Shown here: one piece after another, positions 23,226 to 33,083 of the stretch | Numbering within the stretch: position 1 is the stretch's first letter | Layout of the letters: each line of letters begins with the position of its first letter | NCBI GenBank assembly: GCA_002964805.2 | Contig: PUDQ02000034.1 | Span: 310,001-374,000 of the forward strand | Length of the DNA: 64,000 nucleotides | Direction of reading: 5' to 3' | Source of the DNA: Trametes villosa | Lineage: Eukaryota; Basidiomycota; Agaricomycetes; Polyporales; Polyporaceae | Made by a program: the position numbers and the translations under genes | Notes under the pieces: model-generated | Database searches by the model: none | Seen by the model: the letters and a program-made list of their open reading frames with translations, nothing else | Told to the model about the DNA's origin: nothing

Positions 23226-25042
23226 ATGTTACTCTCCACCAGGACCATTTCCTCCCTTCCTCGAGAAGCAATATCGTTGATCTGCTGGAGTCTGTTGGAA
23301 GACGGAGGCTACCGACGGTCACCGCAACGGCAGTTACTGGTTGTCGCACGCACTTGCCATATCCTCTCCGAGCCAGCCTTAGATGTTATATGGCATACAA
23401 TCCCGTCCATCTGGCCACTGCTCCTACTGCTTCCCGAGGATCTGGGCGAAACTCGCCCAATCAGCCCGGAATGGGATGAACTATTCGATTGTGAATGGCC
23501 TCGTATAGAATTTGTGAGTGCTACCACTGTATGTAGGGGAGGGTGTGGCTAACGGGCTACGTCACATTAATACAGGCTTTCCGGCGCGAGCCTAGGCCCG
23601 ACGACTTCGGACGCTGGGTTAAGTACGCCTCCCGCGTGCGCACAATCGACTTCTACGCCGGAAAGGCTTCCGGCTACCGTCGAGTTCTCGCCTTCGATGT
23701 CCCCGACATGCTACAAGCACACTGCCCGAAACCCGTACTCCCGAACCTACGCTACCTCCGGCACCTCGAGTCGAAATTCTCGAAAGGCGACCGCGAAGCC
23801 TTCCCTACGTCCTTTCTCCTCTCCCCAACGCTGAAGTCAATGTCGCTGGCTCTCGCTATGCACTCCCACGTCGACCACCTGCAGGACATCGTGAAGAACC
23901 TGTCTCGGCTGTCTCCATGGGTAGAGAAGCTAGAATTCTGGAGAGCATCGGACGCCTCCGGCTCTCTCGGAAAGGGGTTTCAAGCGTCGCTGAGGGGCCT
24001 CGAAACATGCCGCCTATTATCACTGACTAGCTTCGTCGCCGGAGACGGTGTTCATGTGATGTCCAGCGCATTACTCGGCCTCGGCCGACTCCCCCATCTC
24101 AAGAGCCTACAGATCCGACCGCTAGCCGATTCGAGCGACTGGAACCCAAGTGGAAGGCGCGAGGGGTTTTTCGCTGCGCTGACTGACATCAATCTGGATG
24201 GCAAGGACAGCAACCTTGCCTGTTGCATCGCCCTGTTGGGCGCTATCTCACCTACTTCGCTCCATTCCTTCTTCATCGACTTGCGCTGGCCGGACGCTAG
24301 CCAAGCTGAAGTGCTATTCACAGCCCTCTCCGAAGCTCTAGGCGGCCTCCCCTGCCCCGGTTCGGTCAACACCATCACGATCGCCATGGGAGACATCCAC
24401 CACAATTACCAAGACCACGGTATTTACCATGCACCGTGCATCACGCCGCTCCTTTCTCTACGCGGCCTCCAGTCTCTCGTTATCCGCGGCGGCTGCAAGA
24501 TCATCGTGGACGACGCTCTCCTCGACGCGATGTCCCACTCATGGCCCGCCATCCGCACCGTCAAATTCGAGTGGCCAGAACGCCACGTGTCGGGCATGCT
24601 CAGTCTGTACGAGCGATACGAGGAGGGTTGCGAGTATACCAATCCTGCGCTCAACGCGCCCGACCGGCCGCAGGCGACGCTCGGCGGTCTCGTCCCACTA
24701 GCGCTGCGCTGCGCGCATCTCACGGAGCTCGCCGTCGCTGTCAATATGCGCGTCGTGCCGAACTACGATGGGCAACGGTGCCCGCCCGTGTTCCGGACGC
24801 CCGAACAGGAGAGCAAGCTCAAGACGCTCGCTACTATAGGGAGCGTGATCGGCGACTCGTGGGCGGTCGCGTCGTTCTTGTCCCTGGTGTTCCCGCGACT
24901 CCGGCTTCTGGGCGACAACGTGCCGTACGATTACTGGGAGAGGAGTGAAATGCTGTATGGCAAGCTTCTGGAGATGCGCCGGAAGGAGAGGCGCTGGGCG
25001 ACGGAAACGGGGAAGGGTCTCAAGGGCCCCGATCGTTCGTGA
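23226..25042 (+). CDS. F-box/LRR-like protein, left-arm copy
   Basis: Probable substrate-recognition protein of an SCF ubiquitin ligase; this role is inferred from the layout. Two exons (23226-23513 and 23576-25042) give 584 residues. The first 30 or so residues (ISSLPREAISLICWSLLED) are F-box-like. ARTCHILSEPALDVIWHTIPSIWPLLLLLPED follows, a very common basidiomycete F-box-family signature. The long second exon shows irregular leucine-rich segments (LPHLKSLQIRPLADSSDW; LLSLRGLQSLVIRGGCKI) and a conserved end (DSWAVASFLSLVFPRLRLL). Three relatives lie on the minus strand at 57,885, 60,283 and 62,981, with the intron in the same place. A TATAAA at 23,023-23,028 lies about 200 bases upstream. 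No internal stop is seen. Confidence 0.85.
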
Positions 25043-25364
25043 AGCCGTGTGGCAGCACTGATGTATTTCGTATCGCAATTCTGCATATCGGCTACTGTGA
25101 TTCATTCGCGTCTGAGAGTGCGCCGATTAGCAGCATACTGGGAGTCTTATACGCCTCCCGTCGGGTGGCTGGGGTTCACTGAGAAAAACTTCATGTCAAA
25201 TACCCCAAGATGAAGTTGTACATCTTGGTACCCCAGAGCGTACATTCCCGTCCCTCTACTTGAATCGCTTTCATCCTTTGGCGGCGTGGTGCACTGTATG
25301 GACGTCGGGTCAGTAGGTATAACATCGAAAAGCGTGAATAATCCACACCCTCAACCGGTGTTGC
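25043..25364. other. Convergent 3' spacer
   Basis: Short region between the 3' ends of the F-box gene (+) and the secreted-protein gene (-). No gene or clear motif is seen. The right arm has a matching spacer at 57,383-57,884. Confidence 0.4.
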
Positions 25365-25964
25365 TCAAGCGGTGGAAACGATGATAGAGTTCGTGCCTGG
25401 GGTGAAGCAGAACCCGTTATCGAGGTGTACGCCGCAGGTGGCCAGCGGGTTGCAGGAATGGTTGCAGCTCTTGCCGTCGCAGAAAGCGACGTTCCTCGTG
25501 GCGGACAAGCAGTTCGTGTCAGGAGCCTGCAAACACGCCGCTCCGCCGTTGTACACGGTGCATGGACCGCCACAGATACTCTGGGACCGGTGGGTACAGT
25601 ACGTGACTATGGTGTTCTGGGCGGCGTCCGGCGAGAGCGGGTTGATCGGCTCGCCGATGAAGGTGAGCTCGGCGTCGGTCGTGGCGATCCAATGGAGCAT
25701 GGCCTTGTGGCTGACAATATAGGAAGGCTACAAGGATTGCGGACACGCGCCCACGGTGAGCCACTCAAGACTCATCAATCTCGAGCGCCGTCGTTACTCA
25801 CGTCTGCCTCAGATGTGACGGCATCGCCCTAAAATCAAGCTGTAAGCATAGATATTCAAAGCAACCGTAGGGGGGATTGAGGTAGTACTTACGGACGGCG
25901 CAGGAATAGCGGCGACTACGATCACGAAGGCGGCGAGAACAGCAAAGCTGGCGGTGGAGTGCAT
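25365..25964 (-). CDS. Small secreted cysteine-rich protein, left-arm copy
   Basis: Secreted protein of 153 residues from three exons (25893-25964, 25802-25828, 25365-25727 on the minus strand). The N-terminus MHSTASFAVLAAFVIVVAA is a clear signal peptide. The mature part starts with the conserved SYIVSHKAMLHWIATTDAELTFIG and then has ten cysteines in a C-terminal region (CGGPC, CNHSC and CGVHL among the spacings), suggesting a disulphide-bonded fold. The middle exon is only 27 bp. The function is unknown; small secreted proteins of fungi often act outside the cell. The right-arm copy at 56,790 shares the signal peptide layout, the LHW..TTDA motif and most cysteines. TATAAAA at 26,036-26,042 (reverse) lies about 72 bases upstream. 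Confidence 0.82.
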
Positions 25965-26772
25965 CCTGGTTGTAGAGCTGATGATAGTGAGGTGGGTGTG
26001 TGCTCAACTGCATTGCGTCTGAGGTTTGGCCGCACTTTTATACCTGAACAAGTAGAGGCATCAGATACGAGCGTTCCGGCGAACGAGAAATGTACGTTTT
26101 GCCCCAGGGCCACTAGACAGACCACCTGCTCGCGTTCGCGCCAGCCCCGTAAGGCCGAATGCCAGATCGTGTCTGGGATTGCCATCCAAAGTCCGCCTGC
26201 CGCAAAGTGGCACCTGTCAGTACCCAGTTTCTAAGAGATGGTCGAGTCATCGAGATAGGCTGTACGACAGCCCACACGCGCTATCTTTACTAAAGGTACT
26301 TGGGAAGCAGAAACCATAATCCGGTGAATATACCGTTCGCCGGCATATGCAGAGATGCAAATTAATTTCCTGATGTGCTCCGCGAGGTAAGGCACGGTGG
26401 AGTTATTCTTCGCCCCCGCACAGACCACGCCGAGTCGAGGCGGCTACAAATGTCATGAGACTCACCTTAGACCTTTCAACGACGCACGTGGACCTACGAG
26501 AAGAGCAGATTGAAAGCACTTGAATAGGTCACACGTATCGTGAGCCTTGATCACTTCAGGCCACCATCGAGCCTAGTGACTACATGCCATAATCGCCCCA
26601 CCAGTATAGCAGGAGGAGGTGATGTGATCGAGCGCACAAGCATCGGCTTAGGCCCGTTCATACGGAGCGGATACCGATTGGGACTCGCCAAGAACGGCCT
26701 GTATGCGGCATGATCACGTTGTTGAAACGCGGTGTTCGAGGGGTGCTTGCCTTGTACATTCGAGCCGCAATA
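25965..26772. other. Promoter of the secreted-protein gene and 3' flank of the split P450
   Basis: No gene seen in 808 bases. It corresponds to 56,171-56,789 in the right arm. Confidence 0.4.
26036..26042 (-). promoter_or_regulatory. TATA box of the left secreted-protein gene
   Basis: TATAAAA on the minus strand inside CAGGTATAAAAG. The right copy has CAGGTGTATAAAG at the equivalent place and distance from its start codon. Confidence 0.6.
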
Positions 26773-27109
26773 CTAGTAGCGCGCACGCAGGAATACCGGA
26801 ACCGGAGGACGCGTCGTGACAGAGTAGTCTTTGAACCCGTCCGCGAACGAACGTGGGTCCCACCCATCCCGTGGCCATAGCGCGTACGTTTGTAGTACTG
26901 CGCACAGCACCACGCGCATCTCCAGCATAGCTAGGTTCTTGCCCACGCAGTTCATCGGCCCTATCGAGAACGGAGCAAATGCGGCCTCATTGTGCACGAA
27001 CGACGCCCCGTTCGCCACGCCGGCGTCCGCGAATGACATGCGCCCGGAAGCGAGTAGCCAGCGCTCAGGCCAGAATTCGGTCGGGCGAGGAGAGAAGTTG
27101 CGCGGGTCG
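26773..27109 (-). pseudogene. 3' part of the P450 gene split by the LINE
   Basis: Last part of the final P450 exon on the minus strand, beginning DPRNF and ending RARY before the stop at 26773. It carries the PERF-type FWPERW and the haem-binding loop FSIGPMNCVGKNLA with its cysteine. The frame is intact. It joins in frame with the part at 38,401-40,299 if the LINE and one 15-bp target copy are removed. On its own it has no start codon or promoter and cannot make a P450. Confidence 0.92.
27095..27109. repeat. Target-site duplication, left copy
   Basis: AAGTTGCGCGGGTCG, identical over 15 bp to 38,401-38,415. In the P450 gene this sequence encodes the DPRNF segment and occurs once in the right-arm copy. 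Confidence 0.93.
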
Positions 27110-28259
27110 GGGGCTCCTTGACCTGATACCACCACCATCCGCGTTTTTCCCACGCCCTCCCCAGGCGTGCGGAAGGCGACACGAAGGGTAAAACTGCAAG
27201 AATACACATACTTTGGGGATATCAGAGCGACTAGGACGTAGAGGATAGGCTAGAGACCGTGCCCTCCAGGCTGCGGCCTCTGTTTTGGCCCCGGTGTGCA
27301 TGCAAGATAGTAAGTATCTCGAGAATGCCTCCCGCCCCGTGATGAGACCTCGCGATGGCCTAAGCTCGCGCAGATGCCTACACTGTAGATGCCTACGCTC
27401 GTAGATGCCCACCCGTCCCTGTGATGGCGATGGATGCCCGTGGCTGCCTGCGGATGATCTGGCCACGCCTCCCAGCGGAGGCACCGCGCTAGGACGAGCT
27501 GTGACTTCTGCCCTGATGCGACTGCTAGGTGCTTAGTAAGCATGGCCAGACCGCGCCTTCGAATCCCCGTGGTGCACTTTCGCGGGACTTTATTGCTACC
27601 TGCTCCCTGCGGGGCTGACGCCAAACCCCGGCACGCTCCTGTACTGGACTGTGATTGTTTTATTGAGGACGGATGATAGAGACAAAAGAGTGGACCCTCT
27701 GTGCCGAGAATGAATATTGTCGGCCTGACCTCCCCTGCATCCCTGCCACCCATAATCGTCTCAGGCCTGCCAGAACATCGCACGCCGCCGCCTGAGCCCC
27801 TGTGAAACCCCATCCTAGGGGATGCGGAGATGTTGAGGCACACGATGATCCCACCAAGGGATACTGAGGCCTAGAGAGTGCTGATGCGGTGCAGGAATCA
27901 TATCTTACGTGTGCACCCTGCTGTGAGCTCGCCCACTGTTCGCTCCCGCATCCGCCGAAAGACACCAGGTGTGATAGAAGCCCTGTGGATTGATTCCCTG
28001 CCTCTAAGCTTCACTACTCTTGCCTAGAAGCACTCAGTAGCCTGCCAAGATGTGCGCCGCTCCCGACGAGCCCGCAAATGCCTTTTAGAAGGCACTGCTC
28101 GCGTGCGACGCCACCGGACGTAGTCGAAACAAGAGGGGGACAATTAAAAAGTGCCCCCCTCTCATTCGTTTTAAAGAGAAGGGAGCTTTGTGTTGGCCAA
28201 CAACTGCCTGCCCGCCCCTGTGACTCTCTACACCTCCCTCTCCCAGTATCCCTGCAGAC
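27110..28259 (+). other. 5' region of the LINE
   Basis: Presumed 5' UTR and internal promoter region. No long coding frame with motifs is seen. A short array of AGATGCCYAC units with 15-16 bp spacing lies at 27,372-27,412. Confidence 0.45.
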
Positions 28260-28799
28260 ATGAGCTTAATCACCATCTTCACCAAGGAAAGGGGACGTGC
28301 GCCGGCGGACTTACCGAGGACCACTCTGGCGCTTGAAATCGCCTTCCACGATGTTACGATCCCGCCCCTCCTCCCCCTCCAAGTTGGACTTAGTGTCCGT
28401 ATCCAGACCCTATCGCGCTCTCGCAATAGGGACGGATCCTTATCGAAGGGATACGTGGCCACGCCGACTGGGATTGAAGGCCGGATTACCGGAGTCCGGA
28501 TGATGGAACTAGCGTACACGGAATTCACGGTCGTCAACAATAATCCCCGCTCCTCCATACGCTTTGCGCACCTCTCTATCAAGCATATCCAGGGTCGTAC
28601 GGTCTGCCTGAGCCTGTGGCAAATTGCTATCCGAACCCTCCTCCTTCCTGTACTACCCCACACGAGACACATTCCCCTAGACGACGACGCAGACGTTTCC
28701 CCGCGGACAAGCACAGGCTACGCCGGCTTTTCCCGCGCGATCCTCGATGATGCCGACGAACCGGAGGTTTCGGAGGATGAAGCCGGTGGCGAGGCCTAG
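28260..28799 (+). CDS. Small upstream open frame in the LINE (179 codons), function unknown
   Basis: An open frame from ATG to TAG with 179 residues, hydrophilic with an acidic end (DDADEPEVSEDEAGGEA). It contains beta-strand-like stretches (LALEIAFHDVTIPPLLPLQVGLSVRIQTL) and no zinc knuckle. It lies before the gag-like ORF1. It could be a third retrotransposon protein, a captured host fragment, or the remains of an older inserted element. There is no match I recognise. Codon use is similar to ORF1. Confidence 0.45.
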   Translation: MSLITIFTKERGRAPADLPRTTLALEIAFHDVTIPPLLPLQVGLSVRIQTLSRSRNRDGSLSKGYVATPTGIEGRITGVRMMELAYTEFTVVNNNPRSSIRFAHLSIKHIQGRTVCLSLWQIAIRTLLLPVLPHTRHIPLDDDADVSPRTSTGYAGFSRAILDDADEPEVSEDEAGGEA

Positions 28800-29279
28800 A
28801 CGGGAAGGGAAGAGCGAGCGAGAGATGGACAGAGGAGATCCCGTGCCGACGACGTGGCGGTAGGGAGTGGATCGCGGGAGTGGCGCTTGCGGAATTAGTA
28901 CCTGACGAAGCTGAACCGAACTTGCCTAATTGAGCGTGAAGTTTTGATGCACCTTAACCGGACTGGAGGCTGGACGGATTAGGAAGGTGTGCGACGGGCC
29001 CGTCCTCGCACCGGAAGCCCGGACCCCGAACCAAACTGACGGGAAGCAGGAGCTGCACCTGTAGCTTGATGCAGGCGCTAACTTTGGAAAAGTGTCTGAA
29101 TGAGGAAGGAGCACGCGAGCGACGTGATGGCAATGCCTGTTTTGGAAAGAAACAGTGCTTCCTAGGACGCGAGCAAGTCCTCCTCCCCAAACCGCCATGA
29201 TCTCTTCCCGCTTGCACGCGCGACAACACCTGCTGCCTCCGAGGACCCGACGAAGTGGCCGCGCGAGCTGTCTGGCTAG

Positions 29280-32200
29280 ATGGGGCGGGGCGGGCGCCCG
29301 CCGCCGCCGCCCACTCCTGCTCTGTGCTTTGCCCACTCTCTGCCTGAGGACGCGTACTTTAAAGACGTGCGCGTTCTGCTGCATATTCCTCGGCGAATGT
29401 ACTTCCTCACCTCACCTCTCCCGATCTCAACACGGACGATGCCCCCGCCGGACGCCTGTGGCACGCTAGCCGGCGCTGACGACCGCGGCCTGCCCGCCGC
29501 CGATGCCCAATGCGTCTCCCCTCCCCTCCCCGACGTGCATCTCATGGCCTCCCCGCCCACGCCGACTGGCGCGACGCCGAACCCGATCGTGGAGAAGAAG
29601 GACAGTGGTGTGATTGGCCACCAGCTTACGGCTAGCAGCGCGCGTGTGGCGGAGGACGGGCTCACGCTGGTGCCAAGTGAGACGGACTGGCTGGGACTTA
29701 TCGAGCTGAGTGATACGTCGGTCCCGTGCACGCCCACCCCCCTCCCCCAGAGCGCTCGACGCTCGTCGGCAGCACTCCCCCTGAAGTCCGCGACTGCCCA
29801 GGAACCCCTGGCGCACCCCTCCCGCAAGCGATTCCGTACGTCGGCGTCCCCAGGACCCCTGACCTCTGTCGTATCTACGGAGGACCCGGACTTCTCGTAT
29901 AGCGGCACGACGCTCGCGCAACGGCTGGAGCAAGCCAAGACGGATGAAGCGAGCCCGGTGGCCTCGAACCCCCGTGTCCAGCAGAGCGTGTGGAATGGTA
30001 CGCTGCTGCGCCCTCGCACGCCGTACTGCTGTGCTCACATTCCTGCAGGAGGCGCCACTAGCCTACCCCTCCCTGCGTCGGCTAATAAGCACGCGGGAGA
30101 GAACTCCGCACCACCGGCGTACCCAGGCGATGAAGCGTCGGAGCACGCGTCCGCCATTCCGACCGCGCCAGCGACGCCGGCTGCAGCCACACCCGCCGCG
30201 GCACCGAGTACGCCTGCGCTTGTGCGCGACTACCAGCTGCACATGGCGAACGCGGAGAGAGCCTGGTTTGCGATGAAGCCGGTCAATGTCCTCAACGCCG
30301 ACAATCCGCACGCTCTTGTTGGAGCCTACCGGGAACACATGGCGAACGCGGAGAGAGAATGGTTCCGCCGGCAGCTCGCGAAGGGACCCACGTCGAACGA
30401 GCAGCAGATGCGCGAGCTTGCCCTGCAGCTCGTCGCGGAGTCACCGATGCGCGGATCCCTGGACGTGGCGGCGCCCCAGTACGCGACGCCTGCGAACCAC
30501 GCGCCGCCCTCCGCTCTCCTGCAGCCGCCCTCTGAAGCCAGGGTGCGCGACGCCTCTGTAAGCACGCTGTGGTGATAAATGAGATGGCGATGTGCTAACC
30601 TGCTCATGCAGCACGATGATCGCGGCATGGCTACCCTTGCCGACAGCCTCCACGCTCCGCGTGTAGAGGAAGCGCGTATGAACGCGCGTCCCCCGCCTGA
30701 CACCATGGAGGTGGACGGACCGGACTTCTCCCTGCACGACGTACACCACTCGCAGGGCCTGAGAGAGGATGATCAGGTCCCTCTGCCCCCGACGCCGCAC
30801 GTGTCTACGCACTCGTCGCTTGCAAACGCGCTTGGCGGTGAAGCACCTACGCTCCCACCGCCGAGCAGGGCGATACGCAACTCTCGCGTCCCCTCCGCGC
30901 CGCCCACCCCTGCCGTCCCTCGATCCACCCCGCCTGCGCTTGCTGCGCTCGAACGCGCCGAGCATGCGCTCGCCGCTCCGACCCTGGCCGAGACCCCTGT
31001 GCCGGACGCCCCACCGACGGCAAAGGGCACGTACAGGATGTACGGCTCGATCAAAGTCCTCGACGCTCCGGAGGACGGCTTCCCGACCAAGCACGGTGTT
31101 GGCTTTGACAGCCTGTTCCGGGGCCTCCCCGAGCACAAGAAGGAGATCTGGAGCAAGCTCGACCCGCGCTACCACCTGTTCATCCAGATCGAGGGCCAGG
31201 CGGACCTCCTCGACGACAAGAACTATGTCAACGCGCTCAAAGAACGGGTCCGCGAGTTCTTCGAGGGAATCACGCTCGAAACCGACTTCCTGATCGTCTC
31301 CCCCGGACGGGACCGCACAGCGACCATCGACGGTACTTTCCCGACGGTGTGGCTCATACACAAGCTCTCCCCCGAGGCCATCCAGCTTATCCGGGAGCGC
31401 ACCGTCTGGCCGACGGAGAACATCACCGTGCACGTCCCGAGGATGCTCACTGGCCTCTCGGACGTCGTAGGCGTGTACCACGGCTTCAGCCACACGTACG
31501 TTGACCTCATCAAGGACGCGATCGTCGACGTGTACAAGAAGAACGGGCGCGTGGAACTCCTCGCGGATCTCCTGCGCGAGAGCAAGGGCAACCGGGCGAC
31601 GAACGACTGCGTGGAGGAAGCGAAGAAGGTCATTGAGTCGATCGACGTCTCGGCCTATCGCGAGGTTCTCCCGGACGGGTCCCTTGGCGACGTCATCGCG
31701 ACGGTCTACAAGAAGCCCCCGGTGCCGCCCCGCTTCCATGACGCGTGGTACGCGTGGATCCAGATCGCGGCAGGCCTCGTTATTGTCAGCCCCTACCTGG
31801 ACGACAACGCCTCCCCCTGCTCGGCGAAGAAGTGCGCTGGTTGCCACGGGGAGGACCATGACTTCCAGAACTGCCCCTTCCGCCGTATACCGAGCTGGCC
31901 GGGCGCCCCGAAGATCGACCTTAAAGACAATGGCGCGCGATGGGCTACGACGCCGCCGTGCAACGGCGCGGACCCATCCCCGCACGCCTCCCTAGCCCAC
32001 CCCCCGAACCAACGGATCATCTTCTACGAGCCGGAGCCGCAGCGCGCGCAGCAGCCCGCTCCCCGGACTGTTCCCCACCACATGGCGCGCGGCGAGCCCC
32101 CGCAGCGTGAAGCCCCGCAGAACATCCGCTTCCGTGAATGGTACCCGCCGCCGGAGTACGACGACGTGCCGCAGGCCGGACCCTCTAGCGCGGTCTTCCG

Positions 32201-32486
32201 CCCGAGCGGTAGGACGAACTCAGTCTCCATCCCCCAGCACCAGCTCCAGCCCCAGAACGAGATGCAGCACGCGCGCACCAACCAGACGCGCCAGAACTCG
32301 AACAGGAGCCGCCGCCAGCGCCAGCAGCCGCCCCCGCCGCCCCCGCCGCAGGGCACCTTTGGACAGCACGGCGGGCAGTACGGTGCCCCGGCCTACCCGG
32401 GCCAGAACAGCCAGTACGGCCAGCCCGGGCAGTACGGCCATTTCGGCCAGTTCGGGCAGCACCAGCAGTATGACCGCTTCCAGTAG
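29280..32486 (+). CDS. LINE ORF1, gag-like RNA-binding protein (one intron)
   Basis: Nucleic-acid-binding protein expected to form the ribonucleoprotein particle. Two exons are inferred: 29280-30557 and 30612-32486. The 54-bp intron has donor GTAAGC, a TGCTAAC branch-type motif and acceptor TGCAG. Removing it bypasses the stop at 30,573-30,575 and gives 1,050 residues. The first part is Pro/Ala/Thr-rich, with two nearly identical HMANAER-W segments around 30,241-30,363. A folded central domain lies around 31,040-31,790. A single CCHC zinc knuckle (C-x2-C-x4-H-x4-C, 31,833-31,874) comes next, and a Gln/Gly/Tyr-rich tail (QYGQPGQYGHFGQFGQ) ends the protein. Without splicing two shorter proteins could be made. 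An alternative start at 29,439 (MPPPDACG) is possible. Confidence 0.78.
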
Positions 32487-33083
32487 ATATAACGGCCCTG
32501 ATCTCGCTTGACTTTCCGTGCTGTAGCGGGCGACGAAGTGTAGCGTGAGCCGGGAACACGCGTAGTGTTGGAGGTGCAACGCATAGTACACGCGCCTTGC
32601 TTTCTTGATACTTCCTCTGTAATGAACACGCCTGAATGCACATTAGTCTCCTATACCGCCTGATGAACCCCGGTACCCTATACATAAGATGCTTATAGCC
32701 CATATGTTGACCTGAGTGAGCTGGCCGCCGCTCGGGATCCAACAAGCCAACCTAAGACAAGCACAGCAGGAGCACTTGGGATCCGCGCCCGCTCAAAGTG
32801 TGACGCTGTGCAGGCCCGCACCGTGCCCAAATATACTATCTTACGAGGTAGGAAAGCCGGAGTGTGATGTTCGCGAACGGCGGCCTATTGAGGCCTCGAC
32901 GTGCCGTGCCGAGAGGCTGAAGCCGAGGGAGAGTGGACTGCAGCTGGAAGTATGCTCTCCTGACCGCAGAGTCGACCGTGACAGTCGGGATATACTGTCT
33001 GACTGCTCGTCTTGGTTGGGGACAGTGCAGGACATGATGCAACCACGACAACGTTCCATGATAACACACAAAGTAACCTACGG
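32487..33083 (+). other. Spacer between LINE ORF1 and ORF2
   Basis: About 600 bases. The ORF2 frame is already open from 33,012 but has no ATG before 33,084. How ORF2 is translated (reinitiation, internal entry or separate transcript) is not evident. Confidence 0.4.

Noticed and set aside
27540..27580. tRNA-like TTCGAATCC motif in the LINE 5' region
   Set aside because: The flanking bases do not pair as a T-arm stem and no matching acceptor or D-arm was seen.
30441..31985. 514-codon open frame on the minus strand opposite LINE ORF1
   Set aside because: Arg/Val-rich shadow of a GC-rich gene. The plus strand has the zinc knuckle and domain structure.
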